A DNA stretch of 35,695 bases from Bacteroidales bacterium (GCA_031284905.1 JAITXI010000012.1:1-35695); one strand, 5' to 3'; shown: positions 16,029 through 23,991, counted from the stretch's first letter. Made by a program: numbers and translations. The notes: generated from the letters alone by a model not told the origin.

Positions 16029-17859
16029 AAAACTTTTCCCATTTAACATTTTCAGGATTCCATTTATTTTTTGGTTTTTCAATTTTTTCAGGATATCCTA
16101 TAGGAATAACATTGAGTGGAATTAAATTTTCAGGAATATTTAGAATTTCACGTAAAGGTTTGAGTCTGTCAGGATAAGGATAGACAGCTGTCCATACTGC
16201 ACCTAAATTCATGGCTTCGGCGGCTAAGAGAATATTCTCAGTACAAGCTGAGCAATCTTGTACCCAATAAGCAGAATCTATTTCAACGTATGCTTTTTTG
16301 ATGTCTCCACAGACAATTATTGCGGCGGTAGCATTTTTTGTCATAGAAGCATTAGGCAATTTTTCTCCAATATTTTTTAAAGTATTTTTATCTTGAATTA
16401 CAATAAATTTCCAAGGTTGTAAATTACGAGCTGAAGGAGCTGCCATACCTGCTTTTACCAAAATTTCCAGACTGTCTTTATTTATAGTTTGAGTTGTGTA
16501 TTCGCGTACAGATTTACGTTCAAAAATCACATCAATAGCACTATTTGAAAATTGTTGAATTTGTTGAGCAGTCGTTTCTTTATTATTTTGTGTATTTTTA
16601 AATAATAATATTATTAAAATAACAACACAAATAGCTAATAATCCGCTGATTATGTGAAAAATATTTTTGATTTGAAAATTTAATTTTAAGTGTCTTCCTT
16701 TTAATAAACTAAATAAAGCTCCTGTCGGGCATAAAAATCTGCACCAAGGACGTTTGATAAAAATTGATATAAAAAGCAAAACAACAGCAAAAATCAAAAC
16801 TCCGAGAGATGCATATTGAAATTTAAAAGCAGAAAACGGTTCAAAATTTTCAAGGGCAAAATCAACGGATAGTATTATAAATAAGAAAATAATAAATAAA
16901 AATATATATTTAATATACTTTAAATATTGAACAAAATTTCCTTTCAAATCAAATTTCTTTTTAGTAACTTGTCCTATTAATTCCTGTGCTGCACCAAAAG
17001 GACATAAATAAGAGCAATAAAACGATTTATTTGTAATTATTGGAAGTAAAATTGAAATAAAGAGAGTTACGAATAAAAATATTTGTGCATTAATACTCAT
17101 TCCATTAATTAACCAATTGTGTAACAACGCAATACTTAAAAAATTGCCTTGCCAAAAACCTAAAATTCCTACAGAAGCAAATAATAAGATTATTCTGATT
17201 ATTTTTGGATGTTTGTCAATTAGAAATAGCAAAATGGCAAAGAATAACACTAAAAATGAAGCAATCATTCCAACAATATTAAGAACTTTATGGGTTTTTA
17301 TTGAAGATAATTTATCTGTATAATTTTCTAATCGTAATTTTATAGATTCGATTATCGCAGTTGAAGAAAAAGTAGCTCCTGAAACAGCATCAACTTGTTT
17401 ATTTATAACTTGTTCAGCATTTAAACCTGTCCAATTGTCAAAAAAATTCAAAGAGTTTAACCTATTTATAAAAGAAGGAGTCTCAGAATTATCCATTAAA
17501 ATAATTTTTGTAATTTTTTCTTCATTATCCAAACAAATAGCCATTGGAATTTCACCACCAAAACCAATTATTTCAGAACAATATGGCGATGTGAATAATA
17601 AATAAGAAATAAAATGATTTTCTTTATCAAGAAGAGTGTATTTATCTGAAATTGTGTCATGATTGGCTATGAAAAAATTATCAAAATTTGTTTTAAAAAA
17701 ATAGTTTAAAGAGTTTATTTTTTGAAATTCATTATTGATAAGAGAATCTTCTTTAGAATCTTTTATTTTATTTCCTAAAAATTTATTTGAAGTAACAATA
17801 ATAATTGCTAATGCAAACAATAAAATAAAAATTTTGCTAATTTTATTTAATCCTTTCAT
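16027..17859 (-). CDS. Membrane FMN-binding / NosR-like 4Fe-4S protein fused to a nitroreductase
   Basis: 610 residues in three parts. (1) After one membrane anchor (10-24) lies an FMN-binding domain with DAVSGAT (157-163); the Thr of this motif is the covalent flavin site in NqrC/RnfG proteins, attached by ApbE. (2) Residues ~190-420 are a five- or six-helix membrane region with two half-motifs, YCSYLCPFGAAQE (C282, C286) and WCRFLCPTGALFS (C373, C377), as in NosR/NapH electron-transfer proteins. (3) Residues ~438-610 are an FMN nitroreductase domain (ERKSVREY, AAPSARNLQPWKFIV, MNLGAVWTAVYPYPDR, NVIPIGYPEK). I infer that electrons cross the membrane from the flavin domain to the nitroreductase or the reverse. 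Substrate unknown. No frameshift separates the parts. Confidence 0.88.
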   Translation of the reverse strand: MKGLNKISKIFILLFALAIIIVTSNKFLGNKIKDSKEDSLINNEFQKINSLNYFFKTNFDNFFIANHDTISDKYTLLDKENHFISYLLFTSPYCSEIIGFGGEIPMAICLDNEEKITKIILMDNSETPSFINRLNSLNFFDNWTGLNAEQVINKQVDAVSGATFSSTAIIESIKLRLENYTDKLSSIKTHKVLNIVGMIASFLVLFFAILLFLIDKHPKIIRIILLFASVGILGFWQGNFLSIALLHNWLINGMSINAQIFLFVTLFISILLPIITNKSFYCSYLCPFGAAQELIGQVTKKKFDLKGNFVQYLKYIKYIFLFIIFLFIILSVDFALENFEPFSAFKFQYASLGVLIFAVVLLFISIFIKRPWCRFLCPTGALFSLLKGRHLKLNFQIKNIFHIISGLLAICVVILIILLFKNTQNNKETTAQQIQQFSNSAIDVIFERKSVREYTTQTINKDSLEILVKAGMAAPSARNLQPWKFIVIQDKNTLKNIGEKLPNASMTKNATAAIIVCGDIKKAYVEIDSAYWVQDCSACTENILLAAEAMNLGAVWTAVYPYPDRLKPLREILNIPENLIPLNVIPIGYPEKIEKPKNKWNPENVKWEKF

Positions 17860-17976
17860 AATCTAAATATCTAATAATTTTTAATTAAGAACCAAGAGCC
17901 AAAACGTATTCGTATGCTTGTCAGTTCTTCGTTCACCATTCTTAAAATATCATCTCTCATATTCTTTTTTTATAGT

Positions 17977-18684
17977 CTAAACAATAAATATACAAGGTTT
18001 TTTGTTCAAATCAGGTTTATTTTTTTTCCACTCAAAAATATGTCTTGTTACAATAAATTCGTTTTCGCCGGAAATATCAAAAGCAATACAAAGTAGTGTA
18101 TCAAAATTTAAAGTATTTATCAAATCAGCTAAAAGTTTATTGTTTCGATATGGTGTATCCATAAAAATTTGGCTCTGTTTTTCTTTTACAGATTTCTGTT
18201 CTAATAGTTTAATTTTCTTTATTCTATCATTTTTTTCGATAGGAATATATCCGTTGAAAGCAAAATTTTGCCCATTTAAACCGGAAGCCATTAAAGCTAA
18301 AAAAATTGATGAAGGACCGACCAACGGAACAACTTTAATATTTTTTTCATGAGCCAATTTTACGATAACATTTCCGGGATCAGCAATACAAGGTAAACCT
18401 GCATCAGAAATTAATCCAAAATTGTTTCCTTTCTCTGCTTCATATAGAAAATCTGAAATCTCATTTTCTTTTGTATGCTGATTTAGTTCAAAAAAAGTAA
18501 TACTATTAATATCTATTTCGTTATTCAATTTTTTCAAGTATCTACGAGCTTCACGAATATTTTCAACAATGAAAAATTTTAAATCAATAACTTTATCTTT
18601 TATGATAATAGGAATTACAGAATTAATTTCCGTGTCACTGATTAAATTTGGAATTAGAAATAAAGTTGCTGTTTTCATCATCAC
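17977..18684 (-). CDS. RsmI-like SAM-dependent methyltransferase (tetrapyrrole methylase fold)
   Basis: About 235 residues. The family pattern is ATLFLIPNLISD at the start, FIVENIREARRYLKKL, then the SAM-site motif GLISDAGLPCIADPGNVIVK, VPLVGPSSIFLALMASGLNG, and QIFMDTPYRNNKLLADLI. RsmI 2'-O-methylates C1402 of 16S rRNA. This protein belongs to a shorter Bacteroidetes clade with the C-terminal domain missing, so 16S rRNA is only the likely target. Three tandem ATG codons occur at the start; any may be used. A TAACTTCG sequence upstream is one mismatch from a -7 box. Confidence 0.87.
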   Translation of the reverse strand: MMMKTATLFLIPNLISDTEINSVIPIIIKDKVIDLKFFIVENIREARRYLKKLNNEIDINSITFFELNQHTKENEISDFLYEAEKGNNFGLISDAGLPCIADPGNVIVKLAHEKNIKVVPLVGPSSIFLALMASGLNGQNFAFNGYIPIEKNDRIKKIKLLEQKSVKEKQSQIFMDTPYRNNKLLADLINTLNFDTLLCIAFDISGENEFIVTRHIFEWKKNKPDLNKKPCIFIV

Positions 18685-18878
18685 AATATCACAATGAAAA
18701 ACGAAGTTAATAAAAAAATATTTTAATTATAAAATTTTTACGAATTATCATAAAAAATTGTAGCTTCGTGAAAAAAATTTATCAAACGATTCTTCGTTAA
18801 TTTGTTTACCGTTCCTAGTTTTGTATTTGTTCTAATTGATTTGTCGGAAGAGGTTTAGTTTCTATCTATAAATTTTTC

Positions 18879-18956
18879 TTAAAAAACTCCAACTGCTTCA
18901 AGAGTAATAATTGTATCTATAGCGTTGTTTTTAAGGAAGATAACAGAAGAGTCTGA
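18879..18956 (-). pseudogene. Possible gene remnant, C-terminal end
   Basis: In the otherwise empty spacer 18685-18976 one minus-strand frame reads DSSVIFLKNNAIDTIITLEA, then VGVF and a stop. It looks like genuine beta-rich protein, but there is no start codon and no room for a gene. It is out of frame with the upstream gene at 18977. The rest of the spacer shows nothing recognisable. Confidence 0.25.
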
Positions 18957-18976
18957 AAATTTATTTCAGAACTTTG

Positions 18977-20065
18977 TTAAAAATCAAACTTATAAAAAGC
19001 TTCGGGCGAACTGGGAATTATTAAATCGGGATATTTTAATTTAATAAATTCAATATCACTATTGTGTCCCATTACTTTATAATGAATGTCAGAAATAGTA
19101 TCAGAATGTATAACAGAAAGTATTTTGCACGAACGAGATAAATTTTTATAATTTTTTGTTGAATATTTTAAGTACAGACTTGCCTTATCAATAACTACAA
19201 CATTATTAATAAATTTGTATTGAATTTGATAATATGATGTATGTAAATCAATAAAAAAAGTTAATCTTTTCATTGAATTTTCATTAAAAACCTTAAAATT
19301 TTCACAATAGATTATAGTTTCTTTGTAAAATTGAATATAAAATTTTTGTTCAGTTATTTTATTATTTTTAATAACAATTTTAAATATTAAAGTATCAGAA
19401 TTATTGTCAATTTTTTCTACAATAACGTCTTTTCTTTTTATAAATTTACTATTTTCTTTTTTTGTAATATCACAATCTCTAATTAATTGATTAATGGGAT
19501 TTATCCATTTAATTTCTTTGTAAACTTCGGGATAAATAGTTGAAAAACAATTGATAATCTGACAATAATAATTATAAATGGTTTTTTCTTGTTCTTTATT
19601 AAAATAACTTGTAAAAATTCCTTCAAAAATTTCAAACTGATTAAAGTCAGGAACGACTTGTTTAATAAAAAAATTGTAAAAAATATTAGTATCTAATGTT
19701 TCATAGACATTTTGATTAAGAAGAAATATTAAGTGTTTTTTTGCATTATATTTATCTTCGATAGAAATAGCATTCAGCAAAGAAAAACCTAAATCCAAAA
19801 AATATATATTTTCTGTGGACTTAATATTTAAATTTGTATCAATTAAATTAAGGAAATAACAATCAATATCATTAATATTAGTGTCAATATAACAATATCC
19901 ATATTCATCAGAAATAGCTAATAAATTATTTTCATGAAATACTTTTACATCAGAAACAGGTTGCTTATCTTTTGTATTAATAAAAATAATATTCTTCTTT
20001 TCTTGACAAAATATTGTTATATTGGTGTAAATAAATAATAAAAGTAAGATATATTTCTTTTGCAT
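18977..20065 (-). CDS. Exported protein of unknown function with a carboxypeptidase-regulatory-like start
   Basis: 362 residues from the ATG complementary to 20063-20065, which places the signal peptide (QKKYILLLLFIYTNITIFCQ) at the very N terminus. An in-frame start 13 codons upstream would bury it. Residues ~20-60 read IIFINTKDKQPVSDVKVFHE, then GYCYIDT, the strand pattern of a CarboxypepD_reg-like / CNA-B domain. The remainder is alpha/beta without a motif I can name (WINPINQLIRDCD, a beta-rich C-terminal half from ~230). The pattern resembles other Bacteroidetes exported proteins with a regulatory-like domain followed by an unknown body. It is last of three minus-strand exported-protein genes and is separated from the next by the 127-bp element. 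Confidence 0.8.
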   Translation of the reverse strand: MQKKYILLLLFIYTNITIFCQEKKNIIFINTKDKQPVSDVKVFHENNLLAISDEYGYCYIDTNINDIDCYFLNLIDTNLNIKSTENIYFLDLGFSLLNAISIEDKYNAKKHLIFLLNQNVYETLDTNIFYNFFIKQVVPDFNQFEIFEGIFTSYFNKEQEKTIYNYYCQIINCFSTIYPEVYKEIKWINPINQLIRDCDITKKENSKFIKRKDVIVEKIDNNSDTLIFKIVIKNNKITEQKFYIQFYKETIIYCENFKVFNENSMKRLTFFIDLHTSYYQIQYKFINNVVVIDKASLYLKYSTKNYKNLSRSCKILSVIHSDTISDIHYKVMGHNSDIEFIKLKYPDLIIPSSPEAFYKFDF

Positions 20066-20111
20066 AATAAAATTAAAGTATTGTATCGTTTTGTAAGTTA
20101 ACAAACAAAAA

Positions 20112-20238
20112 AAATTGTCTCAAAAGTTGTTTTTATCACTTAAAAATATAAAAATCTCATTACTTTATTAGTATTCATTTGTTCTAAATGAACGCTTTGT
20201 TTTTTTAATAAAATAATTTTTGAATTTTGAGACAATTT
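20112..20238. mobile_element. 127-bp element with 14-bp terminal inverted repeats (MITE-like)
   Basis: AAATTGTCTCAAAA at 20112-20125 is repeated in perfect inverted form at 20225-20238, with 99 AT-rich non-coding bases between. Ends containing TGTCTCAAAA are familiar from several insertion-sequence families, so a miniature inverted-repeat element is plausible. The right end overlaps the TAA stop of the lipoprotein gene (20237-20239), so the element may have set where that protein ends. No target duplication is obvious. A simple terminator hairpin is the alternative, but the loop is very long. Confidence 0.45.
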
Positions 20239-21415
20239 AATTTTTATTTTTTTCATCAGTTAAATATTTATTATTAATTTCAAAAACACTAAAATGCGAA
20301 GTTCCTGACAAGTCATCCGGTTTACGTAGCATTATGCCTTCTGATGTTACTACTAAACTATTAAATAGATATTCTTTGTTATTAAATAATTGCTCTCCAA
20401 TAACTTCAAAATTACTATCAATTAGCATTATTGAATACATAAAATCATTTATATCAAATAACGTTTTTGATTGTTCCCGAACTTTTAATTTTACAGTTCT
20501 ATAATAAACATCTCGATTTTTATCATAATAAATTCCGATATAAACAGTCGATTCGTTGCTTCTGTTTTCATATAGCTCCATATCATTAATTTGATTTAAG
20601 GCTATTGGTTGCGGAAAATCTTTAATAAAACTACTTCTACATTCTTTTTTTTTCTTTAAAACAAAATCTTGATAAATATATAATGAGTGGTCTGTTGAAA
20701 AACTTACTATAATCTCATCTTTATTATTCACTGAAAAAGAAACAATACAATCAAAGGGATAATCTGTTTTGCCTTCAACAACCATTTCTTTTGGAAACCT
20801 TGCTACTTTTGTATTAATAAAAAAATTATTTTTTTTATTTGATATTATATATAATGGTCTTAAATTGTTTTTATCCATAGTAGGGTCTAAAGCACCGGAT
20901 ATATAAAACAGCGAATCTTGATAATATAATGGAGAAATTACACTTGGCAAAAATTCCAGATAATTTCCTAAATCATATAAATCTATTATTCCGGAAGCAT
21001 CACTATTATATATATCTAAAAAAAATATAGAATCAACGTTATTATTTTTGTACTCAAGTAATTCAAAATTATATTTTGGCGTAAAAAATATAGAATTAAG
21101 ATTTCTGACAAAAAAACTTTGTATCTTTTTTTTAAATGGTATTTTTAAATTAAAAAGAAGTTCTCCGGTTTTAAAGTTATAGAAATTTAAAATATTTTTG
21201 TTTTGTTCCAAATAAATTAAATAATCGCTTGTGTCTGTCTTGATATATTGAGTAACAAACATTTCTTCCGAATTTTCAGGTCGTATAAAATCAATATCTC
21301 TACTTTGTATAAAAATATCATCAAAATTATTTTGTTTGTTTGTTTCTTTACACGAATTAAATAGAATAAAGCCTGATACAATTAAAAAAAATATAAAAAT
21401 TTTATGTTTTTGCAT
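20237..21415 (-). CDS. Lipoprotein of unknown function, probable beta-propeller
   Basis: 392 residues. Signal peptide MQKHKIFIFFLIVSGFILFN is followed by SC, a lipobox with Cys at residue 22. The mature protein is rich in short beta strands with blade-like spacing (SDYLIYLEQNKNILNFYNFK, GELLFNLKIPF, DEIIVSFSTDHSLYIYQDF, STVYIGIYYDKNRDVYYRTV). It looks like the DUF4221 / six-bladed-propeller lipoproteins common in Bacteroidetes, but I cannot prove the family by eye. No catalytic motif is visible. It follows the lipoprotein gene at 21479 after a strong terminator, so its own promoter is expected, but I find no clear TAnnTTTG. Confidence 0.8.
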   Translation of the reverse strand: MQKHKIFIFFLIVSGFILFNSCKETNKQNNFDDIFIQSRDIDFIRPENSEEMFVTQYIKTDTSDYLIYLEQNKNILNFYNFKTGELLFNLKIPFKKKIQSFFVRNLNSIFFTPKYNFELLEYKNNNVDSIFFLDIYNSDASGIIDLYDLGNYLEFLPSVISPLYYQDSLFYISGALDPTMDKNNLRPLYIISNKKNNFFINTKVARFPKEMVVEGKTDYPFDCIVSFSVNNKDEIIVSFSTDHSLYIYQDFVLKKKKECRSSFIKDFPQPIALNQINDMELYENRSNESTVYIGIYYDKNRDVYYRTVKLKVREQSKTLFDINDFMYSIMLIDSNFEVIGEQLFNNKEYLFNSLVVTSEGIMLRKPDDLSGTSHFSVFEINNKYLTDEKNKN

Positions 21416-21433
21416 GGTTTAGTTAAAAAATAT

Positions 21434-21465
21434 GTGTTGTTTGCAAAATATTTTGCAAACAACAC
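21434..21465 (-). terminator. Perfect 32-bp palindromic terminator
   Basis: GTGTTGTTTGCAAAAT and its exact complement lie back to back. On the minus strand the hairpin is followed by ATATTTTTT, and it starts 14 bases after the stop of the lipoprotein gene. It should form a strong intrinsic terminator between two minus-strand genes. Confidence 0.85.
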
Positions 21466-21478
21466 GGGTTATACATTT

Positions 21479-22123
21479 TTATTTAATATTAAAATAATTC
21501 GGGACATCCTTATAATTTTGAGCATCTTTATTAACGACAAATAAACCTTCCGGAAATTGTTTTATCGTAAGTTTGTCGTTTTTAAAATCTTCAATCATTT
21601 TTTCGGGAACTTCAGTTCTATAAATAAAATTATTAAGAAAAAATTCTTTTATTGCATTATCTCCTTTTTTAATAGCTTCCTTCAATGGAATACTGTAAAT
21701 CTTATTTATTTGTTCTGATGTTTCTTTATCAATATTTAAGTATTGAATTTCCGAAACCAAATAATGCTCTTCTTCACTTATGCCGTCAATTATTGGAATA
21801 GCGCCATACACATCTATATCAGGCAAACAACCTCCTACCGGGCTATAACAACCAACACCATAAATAAAACCTTTCAACGTCTCACTTGAATAAAATGTTC
21901 TCATATATGTTCCTACTTCAACTTCATTAAAATGACTACCGTTCCATTGAAGTTGTAGAATGTGTCCATTAGCATAACGTAAAGAAGATATATCTTGTTG
22001 TTTTAGAACCATCTCTTCAGCATTATTCATTTTGTTATTTTCAATATCATTTATTTTCTCGCACGAAGCGAAGGATATTGCGACCACTGCAATTACCATT
22101 ATTCTATAAAAAACTGATTTCAT
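21479..22123 (-). CDS. Lipoprotein of unknown function
   Basis: 214 residues from the ATG complementary to 22121-22123, which gives a clean lipoprotein signal (MKSVFYRIMVIAVVAISFAS then Cys). The frame is open 27 codons further up, but that part is very Lys/Glu/Asn-rich and would bury the signal. The mature protein has a QWNGSHFNEVEVGTYMRTFY stretch, a Cys/Gly/Pro loop (YGVGCYSPVGGCLPDIDVYG) and a helical middle (EQINKIYSIPLKEAIKKG). Family not recognised. The leader is long, with three stacked hairpins at 22305-22410, so regulation in the 5' region is possible. Confidence 0.72.
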   Translation of the reverse strand: MKSVFYRIMVIAVVAISFASCEKINDIENNKMNNAEEMVLKQQDISSLRYANGHILQLQWNGSHFNEVEVGTYMRTFYSSETLKGFIYGVGCYSPVGGCLPDIDVYGAIPIIDGISEEEHYLVSEIQYLNIDKETSEQINKIYSIPLKEAIKKGDNAIKEFFLNNFIYRTEVPEKMIEDFKNDKLTIKQFPEGLFVVNKDAQNYKDVPNYFNIK

Positions 22124-22304
22124 TTTGTTTTTTTTATTGGGTACAAACTTCTTTTTATTATCTCTTATTTTTTCTAAATTCATTTCTTTTTCTGAACTTT
22201 TCATATAATTTATTTATTAAATTTATAATTAAATCCTCTGTGGCATTCGTTTTTTTATATTTTTATAAAATGCCAAATTAATCACCGTTTTTAATTATCA
22301 CCTT

Positions 22305-22410
22305 CTTGTAAAAAAAATTACAAGTTGTGTGTACTGTCACACTTTAAAAATTCTCGCCTCTCTTCAATGTTTTTGACATCGTGTTTATTTACAGTAAAAT
22401 AAACGAGAGG
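22305..22410 (-). other. Cluster of hairpins between the 93-aa ORF and the lipoprotein gene
   Basis: Three stems occur in 106 bases. CTTGTAA/TTACAAG is at 22305-22324 and GTGTG/CACAC at 22327-22342. A two-level stem has GTTTATTT/AAATAAAC (22383-22404) enclosed on one side by CCTCTC (22357-22362) pairing with GAGAGG (22405-22410). The last begins right at the stop codon of the ORF ending at 22411. Either a composite terminator or a structured leader for the lipoprotein gene. The rest of 22124-22304 shows nothing. Confidence 0.45.
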
Positions 22411-22692
22411 TTATCGGCTCAAGTTCGTTTTGCAGAGCTCCCATACGCCAACTTTTCTTTTAATTTTATTAAGATATTTTTTTACATAGTCTCTAAATTT
22501 TTCTACAAATTTATATTTTATTTTTTGAATTACAATATAATTTTTATTATCATTTTCTTTTTCTATCAATGAAACAAAAAAATCTCTACAAGCATTGAAA
22601 TAACAAGAAAACATTACCAAAATTTTTTCCGGCAACAGATTTCTAATATTTTTTAATTTGCATTCGCGAGGTCTAAAGACGTTCTTGTTCAT
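22411..22692 (-). CDS. Possible small basic protein, 93 residues
   Basis: The ATG complementary to 22690-22692 opens a frame reading MNKNVFRPRECKLKNIRNLL, then hydrophobic/aromatic helices (ILVMFSCYFNACRDFFVSLI) and a very basic C-terminal half (KYKFVEKFRDYVKKYLNKIK). Codon use is like its neighbours and a hairpin follows the stop immediately, which favours a real gene. Against it: no recognisable family, no TAnnTTTG box directly upstream, and the terminator of the structured RNA only 30 bases before it. It could be a decayed fragment. Confidence 0.4.
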   Translation of the reverse strand: MNKNVFRPRECKLKNIRNLLPEKILVMFSCYFNACRDFFVSLIEKENDNKNYIVIQKIKYKFVEKFRDYVKKYLNKIKRKVGVWELCKTNLSR

Positions 22693-22721
22693 TTTTTTTA
22701 TTTTTTTCAAATTTTTTAAAT

Positions 22722-22921
22722 GAAAAAAGCGGACTTAATATCCGCTTATGAGGTTCTCGACTACCATATCTACAAGAAATAAGCCCGCATTCTGCGATCG
22801 CTACAACTTATTCTTGTAAATATTTGAAATTGTCGAAGTTCCAAGAGCAAGAATTTGCGTAAAACGCTTTTTCCTATATGTATTAAAATGTGCCTTTCAG
22901 CACGCTATTTTTTTATTTCAT
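22722..22921 (-). ncRNA. Structured small RNA, candidate 6S RNA (Bacteroidales-1-like)
   Basis: About 200 bases bounded on the minus strand by a TATTTTTG promoter box and a classic terminator. No ORF fits. In transcript order the stems are: GTGC/GCAC (22903-22890), GCGT/ACGC (22867-22857), a TCGAC/GTCGA closing stem (22836-22832 with 22761-22757), a long rod of CTTATTCTTGTA (22818-22807) with TACAAGAAATAAG (22783-22771, one bulge) capped by a loop containing GCGATCGC, then the terminator stem. A G+C content above its surroundings, the size, an own promoter and a terminator match the Bacteroidales-1 RNAs, which have been proposed as 6S RNA, the regulator that occupies RNA polymerase. The structured RNA is well supported; the 6S identity is inference. 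Confidence 0.6.
22723..22747 (-). terminator. Intrinsic terminator of the structured RNA
   Basis: On the minus strand AAGCGGA, a 7-base loop and TCCGCTT run straight into TTTT. This is a canonical stem plus T-run and fixes the 3' end of the RNA. Confidence 0.85.
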
Positions 22922-22924
22922 AAG

Positions 22925-22932
22925 CAAAAATA
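22925..22932 (-). promoter_or_regulatory. -7 box of the structured RNA
   Basis: Minus-strand TATTTTTG matches TAnnTTTG and predicts a start near 22921, about 200 bases before the terminator. The -33 region is not a clear TTTG. Confidence 0.65.
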
Positions 22933-23020
22933 TTTATAAATTTCAGACTACAGATTTAATCATTATTTTTAATAAAACGAATATTTTTTTTATTTTTTTG
23001 AAAAAATATATTGGATTTTC

Positions 23021-23080
23021 ATTTTGTACCTGTGAAATGTATCCCATTTTTACTTTGTCCCCATAAAATACATGAGTCCC
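23021..23080. repeat. Two imperfect tandem copies of a ~30-base unit
   Basis: Copy 1 (23021-23045) contains TTTTGTACC, GAAATG and TATCCC; copy 2 (23052-23080) contains CTTTGTCCC, AAAATACATG and AGTCCC, offset 31 bases. Repeated short units like these occur at the ends of some insertion sequences, so this may be an old element end. It overlaps an N-terminal ORF extension that I reject for the J-domain gene. Confidence 0.35.
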
Positions 23081-23134
23081 GTTTTTTTATCGTTCAATTT
23101 TACAACTTTGTTTTTTTACTTCAAATTTATTTTG

Positions 23135-23142
23135 TACTTTTG
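23135..23142 (+). promoter_or_regulatory. -7 box deciding the start of the J-domain gene
   Basis: TACTTTTG lies 12 bases upstream of the ATG at 23155. Because it lies downstream of the in-frame start at 23011, it argues that the protein begins MGSFFTIIM and not 48 residues earlier. Confidence 0.65.
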
Positions 23143-23154
23143 TATCTCAATTCT

Positions 23155-23904
23155 ATGGGAAGTTTTTTTACTATCATAATGATTATTCTGGGTATCAGAT
23201 TTTTGTTTTCTCTCTTTTCAGGAGGAGTTTCTTCAAAGTCTTCTAGTAATCAATCTAAGGCATCAATTGAACAATTTTTAGATGCTTTAATGAAAGTTTC
23301 TTCTCATGTAATGAAAGAAAAACAAGAAAATTATGCAAAAAAATCAGAATTAGAAATTTTAAAACGATTTTTAGACAGAAATTTTAATGTTGAACAAAAT
23401 AATTATGCTCTAAAGAAACTACAACAATATTTAGGATACAATTATTCGTTAAACGAAATTTTTTCATCTTGTTCTATATTAAGATTATACGATTATAGTA
23501 CAAAAATATTTGTAATGAATATTTGTTTTTCACTTGCTTCTGCCGATGGAGTTATTGATGAAAAAGAAAACAGACTATTGTATCAAATAGCAAATTGGTT
23601 GCATATTAATCAAAATGATTTTATAAATTTGAATCGTAGATTTAATAATTTAAACAGCCGGTATGAAGATTATTCGCAAAATTATTCTTTTGGTAAAAAT
23701 ATTAGCAGTCATTATAAAACATTAGGAGTTACCGAAAAATCAAGCGACCAAGAAATAAAAAAAGCATATCGCGAAAAAGCAAAATTATTTCACCCTGATA
23801 AATACGCTAATAGAAGTGAGGCAGAAAGAAAAAATGCAGAAGCAAAATTCAAAGAAATAAATAATGCTTACGAAGAAATTTGTAAAGAAAAAAATATAAA
23901 ATAA
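23155..23904 (+). CDS. DjlA-like membrane co-chaperone (TerB-like plus J domain)
   Basis: 249 residues. One N-terminal membrane segment (GSFFTIIMIILGIRFLFSLF) is followed by a Ser-rich linker, then a TerB-like helical domain (~60-170, with the acidic turn SADGVIDEKENRLLYQIANW), and a C-terminal J domain (~186-249) with the DnaK-stimulating HPD at 213-215 in KAKLFHPDKYAN. This is the DjlA layout, so it should hold DnaK near the inner membrane. The frame is open 48 codons further upstream, but that part is encoded by repeat-like DNA and lies before the promoter box. A 10-bp inverted repeat (ATTTTTGTAA and TTACAAAAAT) follows the gene before the YfhO promoter. Confidence 0.88.
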   Translation: MGSFFTIIMIILGIRFLFSLFSGGVSSKSSSNQSKASIEQFLDALMKVSSHVMKEKQENYAKKSELEILKRFLDRNFNVEQNNYALKKLQQYLGYNYSLNEIFSSCSILRLYDYSTKIFVMNICFSLASADGVIDEKENRLLYQIANWLHINQNDFINLNRRFNNLNSRYEDYSQNYSFGKNISSHYKTLGVTEKSSDQEIKKAYREKAKLFHPDKYANRSEAERKNAEAKFKEINNAYEEICKEKNIK

Positions 23905-23967
23905 CTAAATAAAATTATTTTTGTAAATTTGATAATAAAAAGAATTTATTTTTACAAAAATTTCTTG

Positions 23968-23975
23968 TAAATTTG
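23968..23975 (+). promoter_or_regulatory. -7 box upstream of the YfhO gene, within a duplicated segment
   Basis: TAAATTTG lies 16 bases before the ATG at 23992. The same TTGTAAATTTG stretch also occurs about 38 bases upstream (around 23928-23938), so there may be two tandem promoters. Confidence 0.6.
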
Positions 23976-23991
23976 CATAAATAAAAAAATA

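Noticed and set aside
16027..17859. Nitrous-oxide reduction (nos) locus
   Set aside because: The NosR-like part lacks neighbouring nosZ/D/F/Y genes and is fused to a nitroreductase.
23011..23154. 48-residue N-terminal extension of the J-domain protein
   Set aside because: The promoter box lies downstream of that start, and the extension is encoded by repeat-like DNA with Cys/Pro/His-rich composition.
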